64,000 nt of DNA from Heracleum sosnowskyi (taxonomy: Eukaryota > Streptophyta > Magnoliopsida > Apiales > Apiaceae), in assembly GCA_030848705.1 (NCBI GenBank), contig CM061238.1, positions 31,278,655 to 31,342,654 of the forward strand, written 5' to 3'. The translations under genes and the position numbers were made by a program. This document shows positions 33,426 through 43,964 of this stretch, piece by piece. The notes beneath the pieces were generated by a model. It was given only the letters and a program-made list of their open reading frames with translations, did no database searches and was not told the origin of the DNA. Numbering within the stretch: the first letter of the stretch is position 1; each line of letters starts with the position of its first letter.

Positions 33426-34017
33426 TTCTCTTTGTTCTTTTTACATGATTGCTCACAGAAAGATTCCATACCTTGAACATTAATGATGTTGGTAGCAACA
33501 TTCCTGGAATCTTTCCATTTTGTAATCAGACTCTGTTCTATTTCTAGTTGTGTTTTAAGAATCTCTTCCCTTTTTAACACTTTCTCAAGTTCCATCTTAA
33601 CATCCCTACTAACACACCTCATTTTCTCAAACTCAATGAGCTGTGCTTCTAATATGGCATTTCTATCACTTAAGAGCAAATTGGTCTCTTTAATTCTTGA
33701 GTTCTCTTTGGTAAGTGATTTAAGAGTAACACGCAAATTATACAGTACAGTAGACATTTCATTAACTGCACTATCGCATTCCTCTTTAGAAAGCTCAGAA
33801 AGATTAGTGATTGTTACCTAGTTGCTAGATGAACTTGCTTCCTGCTCATGATTGTTAGCCATTAGAGCCAAGTTGACATACTCAACATCATCATCTGAAT
33901 CTTCACCATTACCAGCCCAATCATACTCCTGAGACATGAAATTTCCTGTTGCCCTTCTCAACTTTGGGCTTTCTGCAATCTCCAGCAAAGTGACCAATCA
34001 TTCCACAGTTGAAACAT
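33426..34017 (-). pseudogene. gag: gag of C, middle part (zinc knuckle and coiled coil)
   Basis: Reading downstream on the minus strand, this resumes after the MITE with a CCHC knuckle (CGMIGHFAGDC and its preceding residues, about 33975-34017). Acidic sequence with one in-frame TAG (about 33820) follows. Then comes a coiled coil, NLRVTLKSLTKENSRIKETN...LEKVLKREEILKTQ, ending FCEQSCKKNKEK at the G junction. The equivalent region in A1 is the knuckle followed by the LRKRNEILEAEF coil. Broken by the MITE, G and a stop. Confidence 0.82.
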
Positions 34018-34276
34018 TTAGACTTACGCTGTGTTCCCGAATTTATGAGAGAAAAGAAAAGAATAGAAAATAGAATGTTTTCCTTTCTCTCTAAATCACT
34101 CCAAAAGTGGAAAAAAGATTTTGGAGATAAATTTATAAAGATTTTCTTCCCAAATCTTCAGAAATCAATTCTTTTCTCTCCTAAAAAATCTTTCGGGAAC
34201 AAGCTAAAGAAATTAAATCCACCACTTTCTTTTCTTTTCTTTCCACAAAAAGTTTCTGGAACACAGTGTTAGACTT
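34018..34276. mobile_element. hAT-like MITE in C gag, with 8-bp duplications
   Basis: Insert 34026-34268 (243 bp) flanked by TTAGACTT on both sides (34018-34025 and 34269-34276). Its ends are inverted: CGCTGTGTTCC on the left, GGAACACAGTG on the right. An 8-bp duplication and CACTGTG-type ends fit the hAT superfamily. The interior is AT-rich without coding capacity, so it is non-autonomous. It interrupts gag just before the zinc knuckle. Confidence 0.8.
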
Positions 34277-35251
34277 TTCAATCCAATTATTTTTGCTAGG
34301 TTGAAAGTCTCTCCTTGGTGGCCTTGCTTATGAGTTTCTCTTGAATTTGAACTTAGAAAATTTTCTTGAAAGAAAAGCAATGTGTTCATCAATCTCATCT
34401 AAGTCATCCAAGTTGGCTGGTTCTTCTTCTTCTTCTATCATCTTGCCTTTACCCTTGCTAACATCACTCCTACAACTAGCTCGACTAGTTGTGGCTTTTA
34501 GTGCTTCTTCATTGTCATCTTCCAGTTGGTTCACAGATGCAATCAATGCAATAGATCCACCTTTCTTTTGTACCTTCTCAATTTCTTCATCTTGCTCCAT
34601 TTCCAGCTCATATGTCTTTAAGGTTCCATAAAGCCTTTCAAGAGTGTAGTCTTTATACTCTTGAGTGTTTCTCAGAGAAACAGTCATAGGCTTCCACTCT
34701 TTTGGAAGAGCTCTAAGAAATTTGAGGTTTGAATCCTTGGTTTGATAGACCCTCCCATACAACTTTAATCCATTCAAAAGCTTTTGAAACCTACTAAACG
34801 TGTCATTTAGGGTTTCATCAGCTTTAAAATGAAAGTGCTCATATTGTTGTATGAGGAGTTGCATTTTGTTCTCCCTAACTTGCTCAGTTCCTTCACAGAG
34901 TGTTCTAACAGTGTCCCATACTTCTTTAGAAGTTGTACAGTTTATGACATTGTCAAACATCTCTTGCTCCAAACCATTAAACAGAATGTTCATGGTTCTT
35001 TTATCTTTATGGATTTCTGCAACATCTTCAACAGTCCATTCTGAGACAGGTTTTGGAATTTCTACATCTTCAACATCATCTGGCAGTCCAACTCTAGATG
35101 CAAACTTCATGGGAACGTGTGGACCTTTCTCAATGCAGTCTACATATCTCTCATCCATAGACATGAGATGTAGATGCATTTTTACTTTCCAGTGAAAGTA
35201 ATTGTCTTTATCTAGAACTGGTATCTTTACATCTGCATCCTTCTTCACCAT
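34277..35251 (-). pseudogene. gag: gag of C, N-terminal part (capsid-like UBN2/gag region)
   Basis: ATG at 35251 (MVKKDADVKIPVLDKDNYFHW). About 307 residues of typical copia gag: the W-x-V/I-K-M core (HWKVKMHLHLMSMD), KEVWDTV, QQYEHFHFKADETLND, FLRALPKEWKPM and LERLYGTLKTYELE. A basic segment follows (FSKFKFKRNS) with an in-frame TAA at 34328-34330, after which gag-like reading continues (RRDFQPSKNNWIEK) to the MITE. The leader to the PBS is only 50 bases. It would form the particle shell. Inactivated here by a stop, the MITE and G. Confidence 0.88.
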
Positions 35252-35301
35252 GGTTTCTGTTTTGGCCTTGATCTTTAAACTTCTTGTATGTTAGAAGCTT
35301 G

Positions 35302-35313
35302 CTCTGATACCAA
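35302..35313 (-). other. Primer binding site of C
   Basis: The minus strand reads TGGTATCAGAGC, two bases from the LTR end (35316). This is the initiator-Met-type PBS of plant copia elements. Confidence 0.92.
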
Positions 35314-35315
35314 TT

Positions 35316-35978
35316 GTTAATCCCAAATGACCTAACAGAATTGTAGAAGGGGGGGGGGGTTGAATACAATTCTAGATATTTTAAACTTAAAACAACTTTT
35401 AAATAAATTAACACAGAAAATAAAAACACAAGCAAATATAAAATTTCAGTTGGATGTTTTGAGGATCCAACTGAGATGTTTTTATTGCGGAAATAATCTG
35501 TGTTACAAAAGTATCACAGCTGCTCAGTTCCTGATTTAGAGTGAGAGTGCTCTTGAAAGAAGCTAATACAAACTATTTTTATCTCACTCACATATCTTAC
35601 AAATGAACTGCTACACTTGGTTATATATCCCAAGTTTACAATGCTATTTTTGGCTACTCTAAAATAAATTAAAGATAACCGTCAGTAGCTTGCTTTTCAT
35701 CCCTTTTGTCCAATGGTCCTTGGAGATCTTGTCTTTTGTCTTCTTGCTTATTATGATCACACTCAAGAACCTAATTGGAAATTGGAATGTTTCCTCATTC
35801 CCAGTGTCCATTTTGATGGCTTCCAATGCAAAGTACACTTCTACATCACCTTTTGATCTGTCAGAAAACTGTCACTATCACTTTGTCAACTATTCAGAAA
35901 AGTGATAATGATTCGTTGATAGCAGTGAGATGTGTTTCGTTAATAGCTTTATTCTTCATTCCGTTGATGGTATATTCC
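35316..35978 (-). repeat. 5' LTR of C, first part, split by D
   Basis: Begins TGTTAATCCC and matches 12748 onward up to GATGGTATATTCC, where D begins. It continues at 57673. The G-run near its edge is longer than in the 3' LTR. Confidence 0.92.
35974..35978. other. Target-site duplication of D, left copy
   Basis: ATTCC precedes the D LTR at 35979 and recurs at 57673-57677 after the other D LTR. The uninterrupted site is visible in the C 3' LTR as TATATTCCTCATTTCG. Confidence 0.93.
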
Positions 35979-37435
35979 TGTTAGGTCCTGATAAGTTTGT
36001 AGAAGGGGGGTTGAATACAAACGATACCGTTTAATCGAATTTGTCCTTTGAATAATTTAACAATTAAGAACAAATTAGTGCGGAATAAAACTGAAACAAT
36101 ATTCAAGTTAAATATAACTCTATTAAACTTGAAAGGTGTTACAATTCTGATCACTGATTACAATGAACTTGATAAAACAAATCTAGAATAAATTCGACAT
36201 GAATTTATCTATTTTTGTAATAAAAAGGATCGAATACTAAAAAGTAGTTCGATATAAAATCTAGGGATTATGATCCGCTAGAAAGCTAAAGCAGTACAAG
36301 AGAAATGATTCTTATGAATTAAATGTTAAGATCAAATCAAGAATTAATTCTCTGATGAAATTTAAAGCTTTGCTGTTGAAGAAGTAATGAAGACAGATGA
36401 AAATGGAATGTTAATAGGCTGCTGTCTCTTTTTGTTCTTCTTGTAATTGATGAATGATAATATCTTCAGTCTTCTGTCTTTGAATATATATCACTGCTTT
36501 TTCTAGTAAGTCATCCCACGTGCAATCCATTATAACAGAATGCATTTTGCCTTTGGAAGACTTAGAGAAAAACAATCCAATTTGCCTTGGAAGACTCTCG
36601 GGAAGACAGTATTTGGGAAGGGAAGACTAGGGTTTGATCTAGGAAGACTTTCGGGAAGACTCACTTGTGAGTCTTCCTAGTTCATTTTTCTAAGTCTTCC
36701 TAGTTCAAACCTAAGTCTTCCTAGTTCATTTTTATTCTAATTTAAATAATTAACTAAATAAATTATGTATTAAATTAATTCTTTACAGAATTAATTTAAT
36801 AAATAATATACTTAATAGTATTAATTATTTATAAGAGAATAAATAGAATTAGTTGACTTCTCAATTAATTTCTTTTTATTCTATTTAAATAATTAACTAA
36901 ATAAATTATGTATTAAATTAATTCTTTACAGAATTAATTTAATAAATAATTTACTCAATAGTATTAATTATTTATAAGAGAATAAATAGAATTAATTGAC
37001 TTCTCAATTAATTCCAGAATCACTTAAAACTTAGATAAATAACAAACATAATAGTACGTTGACACTCAATGCACTGTCTGGTTCATGAGTGACTAACGAC
37101 AATGTTTGTTCTTTATCTATTTAACTTTAAGCAGTGATTCACTTCTTTTTCATTCAAGAACTCCGTAATCAGTATCTTTTTCTGTCACCACTTGAAATCT
37201 CCGTCACTTTAATAAATCCACTGAGCTTGAATACTTCATTGAGGCTTGATCAATAAATTGAGCTTCTTTCAATGTAGAATAACTTCAAGTCTGTAGATGA
37301 CTTTAATCTTCATTCTTTAACAGATATAATCTTCTGAGATTCCTGTGACATCTGATCTAATATTTACTTATTACATTTTTGTTTAAGTTGAGTAGAATCC
37401 TCGAATTACAAATAGGCTATATCATATGCCTTTCA
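35979..37435 (-). repeat. 3' LTR of D
   Basis: 1,457 bp, TGTTAGGTCC to GCCTTTCA. It contains a cluster of GGAAGACT/AGTCTTCC motifs (36555-36727), an 11-bp-arm palindrome (36654-36677) and a tandem duplication of about 145 bp (about 36729-37016). Confidence 0.92.
36729..37016. repeat. Tandem duplication of about 145 bp inside the D LTR
   Basis: Two direct units begin TTATTCTA at 36732 and 36876. Both contain ATTAATTCTTTACAGAATTA, itself an inverted repeat. The same pair is at about 56966-57253 in the 5' LTR, so the duplication predates this insertion. Confidence 0.82.
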
Positions 37436-37449
37436 ATCTCCCCCTATTT
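37436..37449 (-). other. Polypurine tract of D
   Basis: The minus strand reads AAATAGGGGGAGAT before the LTR, identical to B. Confidence 0.8.
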
Positions 37450-38011
37450 GTTTGTTAGAGAATAACAACCAAATGCCTAGAGGATCACTCAACTAAAACC
37501 AAGAAAAAGATAGGACTCTTAAGCCTAAGTAAATACTAGAAAGTTCTGGATCAAATATGACATTTCCAGATTTCACCAGTAAAGATAAATGCAAGACATG
37601 TGTTCCTCTAGACTGAACATATGATAACATTTAACCTGTTTTGATTTACCTAAGCTCTATACATATAACATTTACAAAACAGAGCTAATTATCCTTTACT
37701 CCCCTGAAACTCCTCATTTACCTTTTATATCTTTTTCAGCTCCCTCTTCCTAGCTTCTCCAAATTTCTCCCCCTTAGTTGAGGAATTCTCTACAGATTTA
37801 ACTTTATAAGTCTCTGAAGCCAGTAGGAGTTGAGATAGTTGATGGAGTTGATCTTGGGAAGTAAATTTGTCTTCAAGATTTCCTTGAGCAGTCCCAGCTG
37901 ATTGTTGACAGAGGTGGAAGAAGAAGACCGTTCAACCACTTGTGCTTGCAAAAGTTCTTTATCAGCCTGGGTTTTGAATAGATGTTCCTGTAGATCAGCT
38001 ATGTGAGCTAA

Positions 38012-38602
38012 CTACATTGCAGTGTATGTGTCTGTGTGTGCACTCACTTGAATTTCTCTTGTAAGTGTATCACTCATCTCACGTGCATGTGTTTCACTCA
38101 GTGTTTGACTCTTATCACTCAACATTAGCTGTCTGTTTTCTCCTTTTTGATCAGTACCTGCATTGAAAAACACCCTAGCCTCTTCAAGAGAGGTCAGTGG
38201 TGGTGCAATGGGAGTTCGCAAATCCCGATCCTCAATCATGTCTATCAAATCACTTGGATATGAAATCTGAAATGCTTCAGTGATAGACTGACCAAGTTGC
38301 CTTCCACTTTCTCCAGATAAATCTGCGAGTGGAAAATCCCTTTGGGAGCCAGAGATGTTCACTCTGGGAGGGGAGAAAATGATTCTATTTAAATTTGGCA
38401 AAGAATCAGATTTTCCCTCTGATGCCTGTGAAGGCACTTCTACCGTTACAATGGTAGGCACTGTAACCAGTTGCAGGTGCTCTGCTTTCACTGTGTCCTG
38501 AGTTTCATCTAATGGAATTGTCTTCTCCCATTGTGAGTAATGAGAGTGTGCTTGACTCAGTACAAAGTGCCATGGCCCTATGGCGAATTTCAATAGATTC
38601 AT
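38012..38602 (-). pseudogene. AORF remnant of D
   Basis: A 196-codon frame contains RDLRTPIAPPLTSLEEARVFF, clearly related to RDLRSPIAPPVTSLRTATVF in the disordered part of the B AORF. Fragments of related sequence with stops extend over about 37700-39000 (for example the minus-strand equivalent of FGEARKRELKK near 37745). The N-terminal LH[LIF]P domain and the conserved C-terminal domain are not recognisable, so D has lost most of its AORF. The stretch 39000-39348 is AT-rich spacer without a gene. Confidence 0.7.
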
Positions 38603-39348
38603 CCTGTTGAGAGAATGTCTCTAGAAACAGTTCATTGGCCATTTCAAAGTCCATATCCTATTGAGAGGATACAGATGGGCTGACAGATGCCTCAATATAT
38701 GTTGAATTTCTTTAGAGGAGGCAGAGCTGTGGGATCACTCACTGTTTCAATCAAAATACTTCTTTATTTAACATTTGATTTCTGTTCAGGCTGAGAGGTC
38801 AAGTAATTAAGTTGTAGACTCATTGTTTGGCTCTAAGACCTGGGATAGAGATTGTGGATCTACAATCCCTTGGTCAGCCCTAACAACCACTTGGGTTCAG
38901 CAACAGTAAAAGAAGTGGATTGAGAGATAGAAAGTAATACCTGAATTGGATTTGACACTGAATTTCCAGCTAAGCAAGAGCTAGATCAGAAATAATATAT
39001 ACAATATATTTACAAAAACAACTAAGACAAATAGAAAATAAAAGATAATAAATAATAAAAATAAAATAATATAAAATAATATATACAAACTAAAATAATA
39101 TATACATAATCTATCACTAGAAAACTAAAGAAAGAAAATGCATAAAATATTTACATGAAAGTATTTACATGAGAGTGCATAAAAATAATATAAACTTGCA
39201 GAGAAAAATATTTTTAAAGAAAATAAAATATTCAGAAATATTTAACTTTACAAGCATGTAATATTAAATGAGAATTGGCAGTAATATCACTTAGAAACAA
39301 TGAGAACAGAACTGACTTTAGACAAGAACAAACATGAGAGAGATACTG

Positions 39349-42300
39349 TTAATCACTAAGACTGTTTAACATACCCAATTTACCAACTAACTTGATAAAT
39401 GTGGATTCGTCAACAGATTTAGTGAATATATCTGCAGTCTGTTCTTCTGTGGGTACAAAGTGTAACTCCACAGTACCATTCATGACATGCTCTCTGATAA
39501 AATGATACCTGATATCAATGTGCTTCGTTCTCGAGTGTTGCACAGGGTTGTTGGAGATTGCTATGGAACTTGTATTATCACATAAAATAGGGATCTTGTT
39601 TAATACAAAGCCATAGTCCTTCAATTGATTCCTTATCCATAGGATCTGAGCACAACAGCTTCCAGCAGCAATATATTCAGCTTCTGCTGTTGAATTGGAA
39701 ACTGTTTGTTGTTTCTTGCTATACCAGGAAATCAATCTACCTCCTAGGAATTGACAACTCCCAGAGGTACTCTTTCTATCAACAACACTACCTGCATAGT
39801 CAGAATCTGTATATCCAATAAGATTAAAATCAGAATCTTTAGGGTACCAGATACCTAGATTAGGTGTACCCTTAAGATATCTCAAGATTCTTTTCACAGC
39901 AACGAGATGTACATCTCTAGGGTCCGCTTGGAACCTTGCACACAAGCATGTAGCATACATAATATCTGGTCTACTTGCAGTAAGATAGAGTAAGGAGCCA
40001 ATCATACCTCTATAGCTTGTAACATCTACCTTGATAGAATTGTCAGAAGTTCCAAGTTTGATTGCTGTTGAAGATGGAGTCCTTGCTGATGCTGAATCCT
40101 CCATGTGATATTTCTTGAGGAGTTCTTTGAGATACTTGGATTGACAAATAAATATACCATTTGACCTTTGACTTACTTGCAATCCAAGAAAGAACTTCAG
40201 CTCACCCATCATACTCATTTCAAACTTACCCTGCATTAGCTCAGCAAATCTCTTACAGAGATCATCATTAGTAGACCTAAATATGATGTCATCCACATAG
40301 ACTTGGACTAATATCATATCACCTTTTTGTTTCTTTGAAAAAAGAGTTTTGTCTATGATACCTCTAACAAAACCATTTTCTAAAACAAAACCAGAGAGAG
40401 TGTCATACCATTTCCTTGGGGCTTGTTTGAGACCATAGATAGCCTTGAAGAGAAAGTACACAAAGTCCAGCAGCTCCTGATTTTCAAAGCCAGGGGCTGT
40501 TCCACATAAACTTCTTCATCAAGCTCACCATTCAGGAATGCACTCTTAACATCCATTTGATAGACTTTAAAATTGGAATAAGCAGCAAATGCTAAGAACA
40601 TCCTGATGGCCTCAAGTCTAGCCACTGGTGCATAGGTTTCATCATAATCAATGCCTTCAGCTTGTGAATAACCTTGTGCAACCAGTCTTGCCTTGTTCCT
40701 TGTAACAATGCCATCCTCATCTAGCTTGTTCCTGAATACCCATCTTGTACCAACTACTTTCTTGTTCTTTGGCCTGGGTACCAGCTTCCAGACTTGCTGT
40801 TGTTCAAACTGATTGAGTTCATCTTGCATAGCAATCACCCAATCTGGATCAGTCAGTGCTTCCTCAGTTTTCTTTGGCTCCATTTCAGATATAAATGCTG
40901 AATAATGACATTCATTCTGAGTTGCACTTCTAGTTTTAACTCCAACATCTGGATCACCAATGATCAGCTCAAAAGGATGAGCTCTATTCCATACAGTCTG
41001 TCTTGGAAGATTTGATCTTGATGATTCGCCTTGAAATTCACTTTGATGTTGTGAGTGACTAGATGATCCTTCATTTGCTCCCCCTGAGTTGTTGCTTGAT
41101 TGCCTTGATGATTCTTCTCCAGTGTTGGTGGTATCTCCATTGTTCCCAGTGTTTCCACCACCACCACCATGATCATTATCATCATTGTTATTATCATTAC
41201 CAGCAATAACTTCATGTGGGGCTCCATCATCTGATTCTGAGTCTGGCAAGTTATCAAACTTCAGCTTCTCAGATGAATCTTCTTTTTGGATATTAGGGAG
41301 CTTAGTGTCATCAAAAGTAACATTGACACTTTCCTTTACTGTGTGACTGCCAACCAAGTATACCCTGTAAGATCTTCTGGAATAACCAACAAATATAGCT
41401 TCTTGTGCCTTGGCCTCAAACTTGCCACGTTTAACATTGTCATCTATAAGCACAAAGCATTTTGCTCCAAATACATGAAAGTACTTGACAGTTGGTTTCT
41501 TGTTGTTCATGATCTCATAAGGAGTCTTCATTAAGTCCTTGTTGATTAAAGTTCGATTCTGAGTATAACAAGCTGTATTAGCTGCTTCAGCCCAAAATTA
41601 CATTGGAAGTTTAGACTCACTTAACATAGTCCTTGCAGCTTCAATCAATGTACGATTCTTTCTTTCCACTACTCCATTTTGTTGAGGAGTTCTAGGGGCA
41701 GAATACTGTCTTGTTATTCCTTTATCAGCACAAAAGTCATTTAGGATTGCATTCTTGAATTCAGTACCATTATCTGACCTTATGGCTCTAACAGGGAATC
41801 TAGAATCCAGCTCAATCAACTTTATATGGTCAATCACCAGGTGTGGTGTCTCATCCTTGGAATGTAGGAATAAAACCCATGTATATTTTGAAAAGTCATC
41901 AACAATCACAAGTGCATATTGTTTCTTTGACATGGACATCACATTAACTGGACCAAACAAATCCATATGCAGTAGCTGAAGTGGTTCAGTTATTGATGAT
42001 GTGTTAGTGCCCTTGTGAGAAGCTTTCTTTGACTTTCCTTTCTGACATGCCTCACACAGTCCTTCCTGTGTAAATTCCATCTGAGGCAAACCTCTAACCA
42101 ATTACCTCTTAACTAAAGAGTTCATGGTTTTGAAGTTAAGGTGAGACATCTTCTTGTGCCATAGCCAACTTTCATCTGATGAAGCTTTAGCATAAAAACA
42201 ATTAACTTCATCTTTGGATCCAGAGTGCAGATCAGCTATGAACAAGTCACCTTTCCTTACTCCTTGAAGAGCAGGCTTTCCATTCTTCTTGTGAAGGATC

Positions 42301-42623
42301 TGACACTTCTCTCTTTCAAAGGAAACAGCATATCCTCTGTCACAGAAATGACTGATGCTGAGAAGATTGAACCTCAGACCTTCCACAAATGATACATCTT
42401 CAATGATAACATTTCCAAACTTCAAACAGCCATATCCTTTCGTAATACCCTTGCTGTTATCTCCAAAGGTAACTACTGGGCCAGCTTTCTCAACCAAATC
42501 TGATAGCAGGGCTCTATCTCCGGTCATATGCCTTGAACAGCCACTGTCAAGAATCCACATATCACGGTTTACCTGTTTAACTCCCTGCAATACCAAATTG
42601 ATTAGTCCTTCCTCGGAGCCCAA
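39349..42623 (-). pseudogene. pol: pol of D, with two stops and a frameshift
   Basis: All pol domains are recognisable: protease ILDSGCSRHMTGD (about 42540), GAG-pre-integrase WLWHKKMSHLNF, integrase core (LHMDLFGPVN; DNGTEF; QQNGVVERKNRTL), an Asn/Asp/Gly-rich linker, RT with VYVDDIIFRSTN (R where relatives have G after YVDDIIF) and RNase H ending ADIFTKSVDESTF. Lesions: in-frame TAA at 42102-42104, in-frame TAA at 41598-41600, and a one-base loss near 40490 that moves RT and RNase H into another frame. The frame overlaps the gag end and reads through TTG CAG GGA at 42590-42582. Non-functional. Confidence 0.9.
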
Positions 42624-43357
42624 ACTTGATTGGGTCCGGCATACTTAAAGAACTGGCCTTTGTCAGGCAAAACAACATTTTTAACTAAAACTACTTCAAC
42701 CTCTTTCACAAAAGAGCGTTTCCATTTATAGCCAGCCTTAACACATTTCTGAGTAGGCTTAGGGATAAATGAATCCACTCTAGTCTTAGGAGGACTAGTA
42801 GTCTTAGCTCTAACATGCTTCTTATTATTAACATGTTGACGTGGAGCAGTCTTATCATTAGATACATGCTTACTATTAAAATAAGCATACATAACATTGA
42901 AAGCACAAGACATGCAATTAATCACACCACATGCTTTATGAGAAGAATTAACAGCAGGCATGTTAGTTCTACAGTTGTTTTGATCCAACTTATGGATATC
43001 TGATTTAGTCTTTTTAGTTGTAGCAACTTTGACTGGAATATCAGATATACACTTGTTGGACTGTTCAACTTCCAAAGCAAGATCTTCTTCACGAATCTCC
43101 TCTGCAATGATGATAGAGTGTTCATTCAGAGGTTCTGCCTGGGACTCTCTAAAGAAGGGTGTTTCAATACCCTTAAGCACATATGGAATACCCCTTTCTT
43201 CAGCACTGACTCTATTAGGGGTATTAATGCCTAGCAATCCAACAGCCTCATTATAACCATAACCTATACTAACATGATTACCAATAGCTTGTTGGTTGAA
43301 AATCTCTTTAGCAGTCTTGCAGGAATTATAGTAAGCATTGGCTTTAGTATTAAGCTC
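42602..43357 (-). pseudogene. gag: gag of D, C-terminal part
   Basis: About 252 codons up to the A1 junction: Ser/Lys/Thr-rich sequence with Cys-containing motifs (CGVINCMSCAFNVMYAYFNSK, degenerate compared with a standard knuckle; B has KKECLLCTYNIMHAYF at the same place) and the ending NQVWAPRKD. Removing A1 and one TSD copy (11,256 bases, a multiple of three) restores one frame with 54614-56098. The stop TAA at 42602-42604 is followed by a CAG|GGAG site 17 bases later. Confidence 0.82.
43353..43357. other. Target-site duplication of A1, left copy
   Basis: AGCTC directly before the A1 LTR; the identical AGCTC is at 54609-54613. Confidence 0.95.
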
Positions 43358-43915
43358 TGTTAGATCAGAATTCAATGATCGTCAGGAGCTAGACTCAACT
43401 GATCAGGATTGACTGACGTCATCAGTATTGCATGGTCATCAGTATTTGACTAAGCGTCAGTATCTTGTTTATCATCAGGATTCCTACTCAGACTATGATC
43501 AGGTTTGATCATCAGGACTTGAAGCTGATCAGGATTCCTACTTCGAGTTATATTTGGAGTCTAGATAAACATGGAAGTTTATTCTGTCGGTTCCTGGTTT
43601 GTAGTATGAAGCTATCGATTAAGGATAGGTTTCTATCTTTGTTATTGATTAGGACTTATCTTGTTATTGATAGAGAAGCTGTGTGAAGTATATAAACACA
43701 GTTTAGGTTTTGGTTTAATAACCAATATTACACTCGAGTATTTGTGTAACCTAGCAGCTCTTAAGAACATCAGAATTTCTTGAGAGAGTTTGTAACAGTT
43801 TTATATCAAATTTAATAAAGCTGTTATTGTTCTTTCATATTTGTGTTATATAAAGTCGAGAATCTTATACAATTGTATTCAACCCCCTTCTACAATTGTT
43901 ATTTACTGGGCAACA
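43358..43915 (+). repeat. 5' LTR of A1
   Basis: 558 bp, TGTTAGATCA to GGGCAACA. It carries at least five TCAGGA motifs and three TCAGTAT variants in the first 220 bases (the U3 side), a TATA box at 43689-43696 and AATAAA at 43814-43819. Confidence 0.96.
43689..43696 (+). promoter_or_regulatory. TATA box of the A1 LTR
   Basis: GAAGTATATAAACACAG, the probable core promoter of the element. The copy in the 3' LTR is at 54382-54389. An AATAAA signal follows at 43814-43819 (54507-54512 in the 3' LTR). Confidence 0.65.
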
Positions 43916-43917
43916 AT

Positions 43918-43929
43918 TGGTATCAGAGC
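43918..43929 (+). other. Primer binding site of A1
   Basis: TGGTATCAGAGC two bases after the LTR, the initiator-Met type. Confidence 0.95.
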
Positions 43930-43964
43930 AAACTGGTTTATTATTAAATCAGAGACGATCTAAG

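Noticed and set aside
34009..34272. 87-codon plus-strand frame across the MITE
   Set aside because: It runs through the MITE, which has no coding capacity; the start lies in antisense gag.
43465..43686. 73-codon frame, repeated identically at 54158-54379
   Set aside because: It lies within both A1 LTRs and is identical because the LTRs are; the U3 location and lack of context argue against a gene.
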